From positions 1,095,602 to 1,159,601 of the forward strand of contig PGYM01000001.1 in the NCBI GenBank assembly GCA_002839675.1: 64,000 nt of DNA. The letters run 5' to 3'. Shown here one piece after another: positions 8,541 to 17,638 of this stretch; position 1 is the stretch's first letter, and every line of letters starts with the position of its first letter. Source of the DNA: Methanomicrobiales archaeon HGW-Methanomicrobiales-1 (GTDB lineage Archaea; Halobacteriota; Methanomicrobia; Methanomicrobiales; Methanospirillaceae). The position numbers and the translations under genes are program-made. A model generated the notes under the pieces. The model saw only the letters and a list, made by a program, of their open reading frames with translations, ran no database searches and was not told where the DNA came from.

Positions 8541-9044
8541 ATGCAGGATGAAAACGAATTCCTGGCGGTGCTCAACCACCTTTATGAGAAGTCGCTCATG
8601 CTCCATGACACCGGCAGTTTCAATAAGACCCTTTACTTTTACTTTATCGATGCATTAGCCCACATCGACTATACGGCAAGCCTCTATGCCTATCATTACG
8701 AGTCCCCAAAAAATATCATGGGCGCCGAATACCTCCGCTGGCGCATTGATGAAGAGAAGAAAGGGGACCGGGTAAAATTCAAAGGCTTCATCAACTGGCT
8801 GCGGGAAGAAAACCCGAAAAAATTTGACTCCCTGCCCTCATTATGGCAGATGATCTATGATACGGAAGATCCGGCCAGCTACCGGAGTTTCCGAATCGTG
8901 CGAGACCCTGACAGCAAATCCCCCATTCCTGCGGATTTCTTCTACACCGTTATCGATGAATTTTTCGACAAGGAATTTTTAAAGAGCCTGTACGAGGATG
9001 CTTCCCTCGCGAAATTATTTGTCACGTATTCCACCAATCATTAA
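8541..9044 (+). CDS. Conserved-type protein of unknown function
   Basis: A 167-residue soluble, charged and aromatic-rich protein without Cys clusters, signal or membrane segments. It begins MQDENEFLAVLNHLYEKSLM and has repeated Tyr/Trp-rich helices (LYFYFIDALAHIDYTASLYA, then KGFINWLREENP). A TATA-like ATATATTTAC at 8507-8516 stands about 30 bases upstream of the ATG, so it probably has its own promoter and a very short leader. The downstream M20 peptidase starts 16 bases after its stop. I do not recognise a family. An alpha-helical fold is likely. Confidence 0.7.
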   Translation: MQDENEFLAVLNHLYEKSLMLHDTGSFNKTLYFYFIDALAHIDYTASLYAYHYESPKNIMGAEYLRWRIDEEKKGDRVKFKGFINWLREENPKKFDSLPSLWQMIYDTEDPASYRSFRIVRDPDSKSPIPADFFYTVIDEFFDKEFLKSLYEDASLAKLFVTYSTNH

Positions 9045-9060
9045 AAAACTCAGGTAACCC

Positions 9061-10245
9061 ATGAGAGCAGTCAGCCGCATCTGTGCCGATCTGGTAGCGA
9101 TCCGTAGTGAAAACCCTCCCGGGCGCACGGATGAGGTTATTGAATATATTCGGGCATTTCTGACAGAAATCGGTATCAGTTCATCCGTCTCGGGAAATAC
9201 GGCAGGGGAGTGCAACCTTGTCACCACCGGCACAGGCCAGCCGAAAAAACTTCTCTTCTGCGGCCATGTGGACGTAGTGCCGGCCCTGGATGCAGGGTGG
9301 ACCCATCCCCCGTTCTCCGGCATCATCCAGGACGGGTTTGTGCACGGGCGCGGTTCTACCGATATGAAAGGAGGCTGCGCATCCATTCTGGCTGCCTGCC
9401 AGGCACGGGTGGACCGGAGTGAGGAAATTCCGGCCACCCTCGCCTTTGTCTGCGATGAAGAGACCGGGGGAGAGAATGGGATTCGCCGTCTCCTGTCCGA
9501 AGGTGCTCTCACTCCCGGAGACTGTGTAATCGCCGAACCTACGCCATCGAGGCATCCCTGCATTGGCCAGAAAGGGCTCTGCCGGCTCGAGATGGTATTC
9601 TCCGGCACGCCCGCCCACGGGTCCCTGTACCCTGCTGTGGGCACCAGTGCGATCATGGAATCCATGACCCTGCTCAACCACGTCAAAGCATTGAATAAAA
9701 AAGAATATCCTGTTGATCCCTCGCTCAACGCGATCATTGCACAGTCATCTGCGGTGCTTGGGCGGGAATTCGGCATTGACGGTGTTGGCGATATCTTAAA
9801 ACGGCTCACGTTCAACCCGGGCGTGATCAAGGGCGGCGAGAAATCCAACGTGGTTGCCCAGCACTGCACCCTTGAACTCGAACTCAGGGTTCCGTGGGGA
9901 TGCTCTATTGACAAACTTATCACATCGATACAGGCCCATGCAGTTCACGGGAAGATCCTGTCGCAGGAAACACATAATCCCTCGATTACCGATCCGGCAT
10001 CCCCGCTGGTGGAAATAACCTGTGACGCGGTGAAACGCGTTCAGGAAGGAGAAGTATTCCCCATCGTCCAGTGGGCGGCAAGCGATGCACGTCATCTCCG
10101 TGCGGCCGGCTTTAAGGTAATCGAGTATGGTCCCGGCGAGATCCCGACCCTGCATGCCGTAAACGAGCGGACACCAATCGATTCTCTGGAAAAAGCGTCC
10201 CTTGTCTACCAGGACATTATGGCAAAATATGCAGAAACAGGATAG
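9061..10245 (+). CDS. M20-family zinc peptidase/deacylase (ArgE/DapE/CPG2 type)
   Basis: The 394-residue protein has the M20 metal and catalytic motifs: GHVDVVPALD (63-72), the GRGSTDMKGG loop with the bridging Asp, CDEETGG with the catalytic Glu-Glu, IAEPT, and a late HAVNER His. A dimerisation domain lies between. Members remove acyl groups or cleave dipeptides. Sequence cannot decide between succinyl-diaminopimelate desuccinylase, acetylornithine deacetylase and a peptidase. Related methanogens make diaminopimelate by the DapL aminotransferase route, so DapE function should not be assumed although dapA and dapB are nearby. Confidence 0.88.
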   Translation: MRAVSRICADLVAIRSENPPGRTDEVIEYIRAFLTEIGISSSVSGNTAGECNLVTTGTGQPKKLLFCGHVDVVPALDAGWTHPPFSGIIQDGFVHGRGSTDMKGGCASILAACQARVDRSEEIPATLAFVCDEETGGENGIRRLLSEGALTPGDCVIAEPTPSRHPCIGQKGLCRLEMVFSGTPAHGSLYPAVGTSAIMESMTLLNHVKALNKKEYPVDPSLNAIIAQSSAVLGREFGIDGVGDILKRLTFNPGVIKGGEKSNVVAQHCTLELELRVPWGCSIDKLITSIQAHAVHGKILSQETHNPSITDPASPLVEITCDAVKRVQEGEVFPIVQWAASDARHLRAAGFKVIEYGPGEIPTLHAVNERTPIDSLEKASLVYQDIMAKYAETG

Positions 10246-10254
10246 ATAAAAAAA

Positions 10255-11250
10255 TTATTTTTTCTGCCGGTTCAGGGCAAAGACAATCCCACTGACAACA
10301 ATGACCGCACCAAATGCGGACAGCGGCGATACCGGTGAATAGGTTGTTTTCTTCTGTACGGGAGTTGTTTCGGTCGGCACAATCTCCATGATTTCCGGGG
10401 TGACCACTGGTGCGGCAGTCGTCATTTCAGTTACCAGGGGCACGGGTGTTGCCGTTGTGTAAAACGTGCCGATCCGGCTTATGGTGGGGACCGGAGTAAC
10501 CGTGCCGGATATGTTAACGATCTGGAGTTTTCCTACCATACTATCCCGGTTCTTCAGGGCATCGGCAAAATTGGGATCAATACCCAAGGCTTTCTTGAAA
10601 CACTCGGATGCGTCCTGGGGTTTTCCCAGCTGGACATAGGCCAACCCTTTGTTATTCCAGAGCGTGGCATTTTTGATAGTAATACCGGTTGCACGATCAA
10701 ACGACGTGAGTGCCCGGTCGTACTTGCTGCTGCCCATGTAAGCCAGACCCTGATAGTTAAAAGCCATGAAGTTCTGGGGATCAACAGCAGTACAGCGGTC
10801 ATAGGAAACAACGGATGCATCAAACTTTTCCAGATGAAGATAAGCATAACCCTGGTTGCAGTAGGCATCCACGCGGTTGGTCTGAACCGTGAAGAGCTTA
10901 TCATAAGCGGCAACGGATTCTTCAAATCTCCCGAGCTTGAAAAGGCCGTAGGCCCGGGCATTCAAAGCTACCGGGTCTGATCCTCGCAGGGCAAGTGCCT
11001 GTTCTGACAGGTTGACAGCCGATTCATAGTTTCCCAGGCCGTTCAAGGCCGTAGCCTTACCGGCCATTGCAGCAGCATAATTCTTGTCAAGCGTAAGAGC
11101 ATTATTGTAATACGTCAGGGCATCAGTATAGTGGCCCACGGTTACCGCATTCTCCCCCCGGATATACCATTCCTGCGCATCCTCGGCATACACACCAGGA
11201 ATTGCAAGGATGGCAGCAAGAAGAACCAGAATAATTATTTTTGATCTCAT
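10255..11250 (-). CDS. Exported TPR-repeat protein with C-terminal membrane anchor
   Basis: The 331-residue protein has an N-terminal signal peptide (hydrophobic residues 5-20, then VYAEDAQEW). About six tetratricopeptide repeats of 34 residues follow to about residue 240, each with the A-x-x-x-x-G and A-x-x-x-(Y/F)-x-x-A pattern. A Pro/Thr-rich linker then leads to a C-terminal hydrophobic segment (AFGAVIVVSGIVFAL) and NRQKK. The topology places the TPR domain outside the membrane. It is likely a scaffold for surface complexes. Its end converges on the M20 gene across a very short AT-rich space. Confidence 0.85.
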   Translation of the reverse strand: MRSKIIILVLLAAILAIPGVYAEDAQEWYIRGENAVTVGHYTDALTYYNNALTLDKNYAAAMAGKATALNGLGNYESAVNLSEQALALRGSDPVALNARAYGLFKLGRFEESVAAYDKLFTVQTNRVDAYCNQGYAYLHLEKFDASVVSYDRCTAVDPQNFMAFNYQGLAYMGSSKYDRALTSFDRATGITIKNATLWNNKGLAYVQLGKPQDASECFKKALGIDPNFADALKNRDSMVGKLQIVNISGTVTPVPTISRIGTFYTTATPVPLVTEMTTAAPVVTPEIMEIVPTETTPVQKKTTYSPVSPLSAFGAVIVVSGIVFALNRQKK

Positions 11251-11309
11251 AATCCCATGACGAAATTTCCCTTAATCGCAGATGAATCTATTCATTTTAA
11301 CGGATTTTT

Positions 11310-12386
11310 TCAGGATACCGGCCTTCCGCAGGCACACAAACCAATAGTAAGGGCCACGGTGAGTGCACAAAAAGCTGCTGTACAGAACGCCAGGAAAAAG
11401 CCACCGGAATCCGCGACCAGCCCGGCAAGGAATGGAAGTACGGCCATACCCAGGTAACTCGTGGTTGAAAAAAGTCCCATGGCAAACCCCTGTGGCGCTT
11501 TAACACCGGCAAGGAATGCCATCTGGGCAATCATGACAATGCCGGCCAATGCCCCGATCACGATAAAACCTGACGGAGAATAAAAAGCGATCATAACGCC
11601 AAAAATCATCAGGACTGCAGACCAGCGGATGGTGGGGACCGGGGGCAGCGACAAGCGGGAGGCGATGAGAACGGCAATGATCGTAGAGACACTCATCAAG
11701 GCAATCCAGATGCCCGCAATATCGGAAGACGCGCCGGAAAATTCCGGGTAGAGCGAGATAACCACGCCGGTGATGCCGACCATGACAACCGAAGAATACC
11801 AGAGCCAGCGGTACCCGCTCACCAGGGGCAGGAGGAGGCGGGTATCATGAGCGGTTGCCAGCTGCGGCACTTCGCGGATGAAAAAAGCAGCACATGCAGG
11901 AATGACGGCACATCCGGTAAACAGCATTACGCCAATAACCGGAAGGTGGAAGTACGCGCTGAGCCAACCGGCAGTAACCAGACCAGTCACGAGCCCGGCA
12001 TTGAGCATAGCCATGAAGTACCCGCTCATCCGCTCATGTTCCGGAACAGAGTTGACAAACGACATGGCTGCCGCAATAAAACACCCGGCTCCGACCCCTT
12101 CAATAAAACGGATCACTATCACGGGATACGGCGATGAAACAACGGAAAGTACAATACCGCTGAGGATAGTAATAGCCAGTCCAAGGCGGATGAGCGGAAC
12201 GCGTCCCAGCCGGTCAGAGAGAATCCCGGCAGGGAGCGTACTGAATACGGCGCCCAGGAAATAGGCTGCATAGATCGCACCTTGCAGCGAAGAACTGTCA
12301 GCAAATGACGGCAGTACAGGAACGATGGCATTGGAGAGAGCCATTACGACAAAGACCCCGAAAAAAAGAGTGAGCCGGGTCCTCAT
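11310..12386 (-). CDS. MFS transporter, about 12 membrane helices
   Basis: A major facilitator superfamily permease with the MFS loop GILSDRLGRVPLIRLG between helices 2 and 3 and about 11-12 hydrophobic helices. The frame is open to an ATG at 12422, which overlaps fttA by 23 bases. I prefer the ATG at 12386 (MRTRLTLFFG), which begins immediately before the first helix and leaves 13 bases after fttA. Substrate is unknown; drug or metabolite export is typical for such proteins. It is the last gene of the psmB-fttA series. Confidence 0.85.
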   Translation of the reverse strand: MRTRLTLFFGVFVVMALSNAIVPVLPSFADSSSLQGAIYAAYFLGAVFSTLPAGILSDRLGRVPLIRLGLAITILSGIVLSVVSSPYPVIVIRFIEGVGAGCFIAAAMSFVNSVPEHERMSGYFMAMLNAGLVTGLVTAGWLSAYFHLPVIGVMLFTGCAVIPACAAFFIREVPQLATAHDTRLLLPLVSGYRWLWYSSVVMVGITGVVISLYPEFSGASSDIAGIWIALMSVSTIIAVLIASRLSLPPVPTIRWSAVLMIFGVMIAFYSPSGFIVIGALAGIVMIAQMAFLAGVKAPQGFAMGLFSTTSYLGMAVLPFLAGLVADSGGFFLAFCTAAFCALTVALTIGLCACGRPVS

Positions 12387-12399
12387 GGTAACCTGATGA

Positions 12400-14319
12400 T
12401 CAGACCATGCGGTAGGTCTCAAGGTTCATGGGTGAGTGCGTCTCGATATGGAACCGCTTGTAGATCGAACTGGCCAGATCGATCGTGTTGTTCTCATCGC
12501 CGTGGATACAGAAGATCTTCTCGGGGCGGGGCTGGATCTGCCCGATATAATTCATCAGCTGCCGGCGGTCCGAGTGACCCGAGAAACCATCGACCGTGAC
12601 AATCTCTAAGTTGATCGTGATGGTTCCTTTGCGTCCCATCGGCACCTCGCGCCAGCCTTTCTGGATGCGCCGGCCATAGGTCCCGTCGGCCTGGTACCCG
12701 ACAAAGATGAGGGCATTCTTCTCGTCCTGGGCAAGGTTCAGGAGATATTCCATAACCGGGCCGCCGTTCAGCATACCGCTGGTGGTGATGATCACGCAGG
12801 GATCTCCGTTGATGACTTTCTCGCGGAGATCCTGCGAGTCCACCTGCTGGAAGCATTCGGCCAGGAACGGGTTCATGCCTTCACGGAAGATCAGGTTCCG
12901 CAGGTCCGTGTTGAGGTACTCCGGGTAGCAGGTGTGAATCGCGGTTGCCTCGCGGATCATGCCGTCAAGGTAGATCTTCACCTTGGGGATCTTGTCAAGG
13001 CGCATACCTTCCTCGAGCGCAAGCATCACTTCCTGCGAACGCCCGACCGAAAACGCTGGGATGATGACCTTGCCACCCCGCAAGAGGACAGCATTGATCG
13101 TTTCATAGAGTTTTGCTTCGGCTTCAATTCGGGGCTGCTGGAAATCGTTGCTGCCACCGTACGTGCTCTCCATGAAGAGTGCTTCGAGACGGGGGAACTG
13201 GTTGACCGCCGGGTTGAAGAGACGGCTCTTGGCATAATTGAAGTCGCCGGTGAATGCGATGTTGTACATGCCGTCGCCGACATGGAAGTGCGCAATGGCT
13301 GAACCGAGGATATGGCCCGCATTGTGGAACGTGAGCTTGATATCCGGCGCAATATCCGTGACACTGCCATAGTTCAGGGTGATCGAGTGCCGGATATAGG
13401 TCTTGACTTCATTGGAGGAATAGGGGATCTTCCGGTCTTCCTTGTGGATCACATCGAGATAGTCCAGCTGGAGCATGGCCGAGAGGTCACGGGTCGGGGG
13501 AGTTGAATAGACCGGGCCTTCGTACCCGTACTTGTAGAGCAGGGGAATAAGTGCACAGTGATCGAGATGGGCATGGGTGAGCACAACCGCGTCGAGCTGG
13601 GCTAACGGGTGGATCTCCGGCACATAGAGGTACGGCGTGCCGCCCTGGTTATCCGGCTTTTCACCGCAATCGATCAGGATCCGGCTGTTGGGGGTGGTGA
13701 GCAGGAATGCAGCCCGGCCAACTTCACGGCAGCAGCCGAGCGTGGTGACCCGTGCCCAGTGATCGCGTTTGAGGGCTTCCTTGCTGGTATCGTCTTTACC
13801 GGGAATGTCCCGGTGAATCCGGCGGCCAATCGTCCGCAGGAATGCTTTACGCTCCTCGTTGGTGGAGCGGAGGTACTGGCGGATCTGTTTGACAGTGGAA
13901 CTTTCAATGGGAGGAGTCCGTACCACCTTGGGAGTCCAGCCGATATGGCGGGTGATATCCCGCAGGGTGGTACCGTTCTTGCCGATCACAACCCCGGGTT
14001 TCTCGGCTTCGATCAGCACTTCACCGGTATCGGGATCAAAAAAGATATCGGTGATACCCGCGGTCTCCGGGACAACAGCCTTGATCTCATTGTACGCCTT
14101 TTCGGGATCCTCTAATATCGTGGGTCTTACAACAATGCGCTTGCGTAAATCCCGGGCAAGGATCTTGATTAAATCGGCTTCATCGGCAAACCGCTTCGGG
14201 TCGTCAGTGTAGATGACCAGCTCGGGGCCTTCGAATTCTACCTGCGTCACCGTGATGCCGTGGGGCACCTTTTCATTGATCTTGTCTTTTAGCTCTTTGA
14301 GCCGTTCTTCAATTAACAT
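12400..14319 (-). CDS. fttA: Transcription termination nuclease FttA/aCPSF1 (KH, beta-lactamase, beta-CASP)
   Basis: The 639-residue archaeal CPSF73 homologue that cuts nascent RNA and terminates transcription. Domains in order: two N-terminal KH domains (about 1-145, with the GKNG loop at 113-116), metallo-beta-lactamase with THAHLDHCALIP (about 248-259) and further metal ligands (FTGDFNY, STYGGSND), then the beta-CASP insertion with IIPAFSVGRSQEV, IITTSGML and the closing DGFSGHSDR and IHGDENN. All zinc-ligand motifs are present. It follows psmB by 29 bases, a linkage conserved in many euryarchaea. Confidence 0.96.
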   Translation of the reverse strand: MLIEERLKELKDKINEKVPHGITVTQVEFEGPELVIYTDDPKRFADEADLIKILARDLRKRIVVRPTILEDPEKAYNEIKAVVPETAGITDIFFDPDTGEVLIEAEKPGVVIGKNGTTLRDITRHIGWTPKVVRTPPIESSTVKQIRQYLRSTNEERKAFLRTIGRRIHRDIPGKDDTSKEALKRDHWARVTTLGCCREVGRAAFLLTTPNSRILIDCGEKPDNQGGTPYLYVPEIHPLAQLDAVVLTHAHLDHCALIPLLYKYGYEGPVYSTPPTRDLSAMLQLDYLDVIHKEDRKIPYSSNEVKTYIRHSITLNYGSVTDIAPDIKLTFHNAGHILGSAIAHFHVGDGMYNIAFTGDFNYAKSRLFNPAVNQFPRLEALFMESTYGGSNDFQQPRIEAEAKLYETINAVLLRGGKVIIPAFSVGRSQEVMLALEEGMRLDKIPKVKIYLDGMIREATAIHTCYPEYLNTDLRNLIFREGMNPFLAECFQQVDSQDLREKVINGDPCVIITTSGMLNGGPVMEYLLNLAQDEKNALIFVGYQADGTYGRRIQKGWREVPMGRKGTITINLEIVTVDGFSGHSDRRQLMNYIGQIQPRPEKIFCIHGDENNTIDLASSIYKRFHIETHSPMNLETYRMV

Positions 14320-14348
14320 AATAATTAACGTCCTGAAAAAAAAGTTTT

Positions 14349-14990
14349 TTATGCGTTGGTTTTTGAAATATATTTTTGAAGTGCGTCTTCACCTAGGATC
14401 TCGTATTTTTCTTTGGTAATTACGACGATTTGAATGCCTTCTCCGGATCCGGCATCGCGTTTCATCGCAGATTTCAGCGCTCGTATAGCAATATCAATTG
14501 CTTCATCCTCGTTCATATCCTTGCGGAACCGGTCTTCAAGCACACCGTATGCCATGGGCGAACCGGAGCCAGTTGCAACGATCTCTTCTTCCTTGGTTGC
14601 GCCACCCATTGCATCCACCGAGTAGACGCTGGGACCGTTCTCGTCAATACCCCCGACAAGGAGCTGGACATAAAACGGGAAGTGCCGGTTCTGGTTTAAA
14701 TAATTCGAGAGCAGTGTGGCTGACGCCCCGACCGTGATGGGACGGGACCTGCGGATCTGGTAGAGATTGCATTCAACGGTGAGGATACGGGCAAGCTGCT
14801 GGGCATCTCCGACACCGCCGGCCGTAGTCATGCCGATCCGGTCTCCCACCTTGTACACTTTTTTTGCTTTCTTGCTTGCGATCATGTAGCCCATGGTCGC
14901 CCGCTTCTCGGTTGCAAGGATAACGCCATCTTTAAAAACGATACCGATGGTTGTTGTCCCCTTCATGGACTCCTGTAACTGTTCAGGCAT
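14349..14990 (-). CDS. psmB: Proteasome beta subunit
   Basis: The catalytic subunit of the archaeal 20S proteasome. A short propeptide (MPEQLQESMKG) precedes the new N-terminal threonine in the G-TTTIGIV motif, where self-cleavage exposes Thr. Lys in ATEKRAT (about residue 30) and the GVGDAQ and GSGSPMAYGVLE segments complete the active-site set. The length of 213 residues is typical. The gene is first in the series psmB-fttA-MFS and follows an AT-rich space. The alpha subunit is not in this window. Confidence 0.95.
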   Translation of the reverse strand: MPEQLQESMKGTTTIGIVFKDGVILATEKRATMGYMIASKKAKKVYKVGDRIGMTTAGGVGDAQQLARILTVECNLYQIRRSRPITVGASATLLSNYLNQNRHFPFYVQLLVGGIDENGPSVYSVDAMGGATKEEEIVATGSGSPMAYGVLEDRFRKDMNEDEAIDIAIRALKSAMKRDAGSGEGIQIVVITKEKYEILGEDALQKYISKTNA

Positions 14991-15074
14991 AGTAACTCCC
15001 CAAAAACAAATTAACGCCTAAAATTGTTAAAAGCGCTGTAAGGTATTAGATGATATTAAGAAATTTAAAGGTTT

Positions 15075-15923
15075 TTATTCAGACCCTTCTGTACAGAGGG
15101 CCCGGATGAGTTCCCGGTCGAACAACATGGCCACAAGGTGCTTGTCACCGTTGATGACCGGCAGCTGGTCAACCCGTGCCCGGCGCATCTTTAAGGCACA
15201 CTCGCTGACTTCAGCATTGTGCGGAACGGCAACAACGTTCTTGACCATCGCCAGCTTGACCGGGCGATTGGGCAACTGGACTTTCGAAATGCCGAAACTG
15301 ATCGTGTGGTTGTCCCGGATGCTCTCCCAGGTCCACTCATCATCATCGGTACCGTTCGAGAAATCGCTCACGCCAACAGAGTCCTCGATACTGGAATTCC
15401 TGATGAGATCCCGCTCGGAGATTATTCCCTGCAGTTTGTTTTCATCATCAAGGATGGGGATTGCATCGACACCGGAGATCTCCATGATCCTCCCGACAAC
15501 CGGCAGGGGTGTTTCTTCCCAGAGAGCAAACGTCTTGCTGGTATAGTTTGTCTTAATCTCATCCTTGATCTTCATCTGGGCCATGGCATGAATCAGGTCA
15601 GAGACCGAGAGAAGGCCGATCAGGTGACCGTCCTCAACAACCGGAAGCCTCCGGATATGGTGCTCGACAAGAAGACGGGCAGCCTCATGGATATCTGCAT
15701 CCGGTCCGATGTTGATCGGCTTTGACGTCATGAGAAGTCCCAGCTGGGTCTCCTCAGGTTTTCTCAGCAGGTCTTTTCGGGTGATGATACCGACAATCTT
15801 CTTGTTCTTGATGACCGGCACACCGGAAATACCGGTACGCTTTAAGATCTTCAATACATCATCGCGGTTGCCGGGGATCTCTACGTGGACAACGTCCGAA
15901 GTCATGTAGTCTTTGACAAGCAT
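15075..15923 (-). CDS. Protein with four CBS domains
   Basis: A 282-residue cytoplasmic protein made of four CBS repeats (two Bateman modules), each ending in a (V/I)(P)V(I/V)...G(I/L)(I/L) followed by Asp-Leu pattern, for example ISGVPVIKNKKIVGIITRKD at the first and VDQLPVINGDKHLVAML at the last. A negatively charged loop (TDDDEWTWE) separates domains three and four. Such proteins bind adenine nucleotides or SAM and control partner enzymes. It follows a Usp gene by 5 bases, so the two nucleotide-sensing proteins probably share a transcript. The target is unknown. Confidence 0.9.
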   Translation of the reverse strand: MLVKDYMTSDVVHVEIPGNRDDVLKILKRTGISGVPVIKNKKIVGIITRKDLLRKPEETQLGLLMTSKPINIGPDADIHEAARLLVEHHIRRLPVVEDGHLIGLLSVSDLIHAMAQMKIKDEIKTNYTSKTFALWEETPLPVVGRIMEISGVDAIPILDDENKLQGIISERDLIRNSSIEDSVGVSDFSNGTDDDEWTWESIRDNHTISFGISKVQLPNRPVKLAMVKNVVAVPHNAEVSECALKMRRARVDQLPVINGDKHLVAMLFDRELIRALCTEGSE

Positions 15924-15928
15924 TTCGG

Positions 15929-16366
15929 TTATGATCTCACCACCAGGGTTGCGATTTTACTGTGGGCGACAACAAACGAGCTGACACTCCCGATAAGCAA
16001 CTTATCAGCATTGCTCTTGCCATGGGAACCGACTACAATAAGATCGCATTTCTCCTTTTCCGCAAGGGCAACGATCTCGCTGCCGGCATGCCCCTGCTTC
16101 ATATGCGTATAAAAGGTGACTCCCTCGGTAGCAGCAAATGATTTTGCCTGGGCTAGCTTTTCCTGTCCCTCTTTTTCCAGGACACGGTACATTATCTCGA
16201 CGTTATTATCATTGGGAAGGGAGGAAAAAAGCCCCGTCTCTACTACATAAATCGCATGAATCTTTGCATTCCAGATCCGTGCCTCATCAACAGCACGGGC
16301 CAATGCCCGGTCGCTCACTTCAGAGCCATCAATTGCAACGAGTAAATTAGTAAACACTGGAATCAC
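15929..16366 (-). CDS. Universal stress protein (UspA family)
   Basis: A 145-residue single Usp domain. It has the first-strand Asp in NLLVAIDGSEVSDRAL (about residues 7-22) and the ATP-binding motif VVGSHGKSNADKLLIGSVSSFVV (G-2x-G-9x-G(S/T) type) near residue 110-132, so nucleotide binding is expected. It precedes the four-CBS protein by 5 bases, a common pairing in archaea. Its own cue is unknown. Confidence 0.93.
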   Translation of the reverse strand: MIPVFTNLLVAIDGSEVSDRALARAVDEARIWNAKIHAIYVVETGLFSSLPNDNNVEIMYRVLEKEGQEKLAQAKSFAATEGVTFYTHMKQGHAGSEIVALAEKEKCDLIVVGSHGKSNADKLLIGSVSSFVVAHSKIATLVVRS

Positions 16367-16393
16367 CCAAAAACATTCCCTTTTTATTTGAAT

Positions 16394-17434
16394 TTACGAA
16401 TTAAAAACGTTGTGGACAATCTGGCATCCGGTGACCCTTTTTGTGATGGATGCGACCGGATCGCGGCTGAAATGAAGGGCAGAGCGCGAAGGATCGATCT
16501 GCAGGAGATTTGCCCGGGCCCCTTTACGGATAAAAAATGATGAGCCCGTAAGGACAGAACCCTGCACGGCTGCACAGAGCAGGTGCCGGGGTTCCATTCC
16601 GTAAATCGCTGAGACAAATGCCATTTCCGAGAACAGATCCGGCGGGACGAACATGACATTGTCCGTGCCAAGGTAAAGCGTGCAGCCGAGTTCCTGCATA
16701 AGCTGCAGGGGGGGTTTCTGTGCAGTTGCCGTTACTCCGAGGATCCAGTTGGATCGCGGGCAGACGGCAATGGGGATCCCCCGGTCCGCACACTGGCGGA
16801 GCTGATGCTTTGTCGCGTGGGTAGCATGGATGATCAGATCCGGATCGAACGCAAGTGCTGCATCAACATCGGCAGCATCGCGTTCACCGGCATGAAACGC
16901 AATCTTTTTTCCCCGCAGCCGTGCTTCCTGCACAGAGCGTTCCACATCCTTCACGTCCCGGGCACTGCTGATACCAAGCCCGTCTGCTGTACACTCCCCA
17001 CCATCGCGACCGAAAATTACCGGGGAGAACGGAAGTCCATCCGCAGCGTCCTTAAGAGCGGCAACACCTTCCGGCCCTCCCTCCCGAAAATCAGCACAGC
17101 CGGCAACACCCCCGGTGATCATTCCCCCAATACTCGCCCGCATGCCACTGACGAGTTCCTCCCGGGAGGCTGCGGCAAGCAGTTTATGCTTCAGTCCATG
17201 TGGGGGGGTGACCAGTGAGGTGAGATCACCGGTTACATTACAATCCATGGCAATGGTATCGCCAAGGTGAGTATGCGCATTGAACAGTGCCGGGCAGATC
17301 CAACCCCCGGGCGCTCGGGGGTTTTCTTCAATGGCAGTAATAATTCCGTTTTCTATGATGATGTCGACGGGTTCCAGCAGGAGCTCGTCGCCAATGAGTG
17401 CTTGTCCGGAGATCTGCTGAAGGGTTTTTTTCAT
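16394..17434 (-). CDS. Metal-dependent amidohydrolase
   Basis: Amidohydrolase-superfamily TIM barrel of the chlorohydrolase/deaminase type. Metal and catalytic motifs are FNAHTHLGD near residue 53, FHAGERD, IIHATHATK and LGTDNVMF. These match the H-x-H, His, His, Asp ligand set. The substrate is probably a purine, pterin or related ring, but no sequence feature fixes it. I choose the ATG at 17434 (MKKTLQQ, 346 residues): an upstream in-frame ATG at 17494 would reach into secG. The start has no Shine-Dalgarno site, and TATA-like boxes lie 15-45 bases upstream, so the message is probably nearly leaderless. Confidence 0.85.
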   Translation of the reverse strand: MKKTLQQISGQALIGDELLLEPVDIIIENGIITAIEENPRAPGGWICPALFNAHTHLGDTIAMDCNVTGDLTSLVTPPHGLKHKLLAAASREELVSGMRASIGGMITGGVAGCADFREGGPEGVAALKDAADGLPFSPVIFGRDGGECTADGLGISSARDVKDVERSVQEARLRGKKIAFHAGERDAADVDAALAFDPDLIIHATHATKHQLRQCADRGIPIAVCPRSNWILGVTATAQKPPLQLMQELGCTLYLGTDNVMFVPPDLFSEMAFVSAIYGMEPRHLLCAAVQGSVLTGSSFFIRKGARANLLQIDPSRSALHFSRDPVASITKRVTGCQIVHNVFNS

Positions 17435-17448
17435 GCGAGGTGACTCTT

Positions 17449-17479
17449 CTTTATATATCCAAAAATGAAATATATTTGC
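17449..17479. promoter_or_regulatory. Compact divergent promoter between amidohydrolase and secG
   Basis: Only 45 bases separate the two start codons. CTTTATATATCC at 17449-17460 is centred about 25 bases before the secG ATG, so secG is predicted to be leaderless. GAAATATATTTGC at 17467-17479 is suitably placed for the minus-strand amidohydrolase, with a start about 10 bases before its ATG. The two boxes are side by side, so both genes may compete for or share TBP. Confidence 0.55.
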
Positions 17480-17638
17480 ATGGCAAAGAAGCAAGGTGGA
17501 AGATTATTATCATCAGCAGGTCTCGTCAATTATTATGACAGCGAAGACCGGCGGGCAATTCATATCGATCCCATTACCGTTATGGCAGTAGCAGCCGCAG
17601 TTGGCATCATCGTCATGGTACTGAACTTTCTCTACTGA
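17480..17638 (+). CDS. secG: Preprotein translocase subunit SecG (Sec61 beta)
   Basis: A 52-residue protein starting MAKKQGGRLLSSAGLVNYYD, with the archaeal Sec61-beta layout: a basic cytoplasmic head, the S-x-A-G-L-(V/M)-x-Y-(Y/F) motif, the DPITV segment and one C-terminal membrane helix (about residues 33-51). It is the small subunit of the SecYEG channel. The gene is short enough to be missed by length filters. Its last 7 bases overlap the convergent end of cofE. Confidence 0.93.
   Translation: MAKKQGGRLLSSAGLVNYYDSEDRRAIHIDPITVMAVAAAVGIIVMVLNFLY

Noticed and set aside
9061-10245. Definite DapE assignment of the M20 protein
   Set aside because: M20 motifs do not fix the substrate, and related methanogens use the DapL route.
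17435-17494. Upstream start of the amidohydrolase at 17494
   Set aside because: It would place its first codons inside secG and its promoter.
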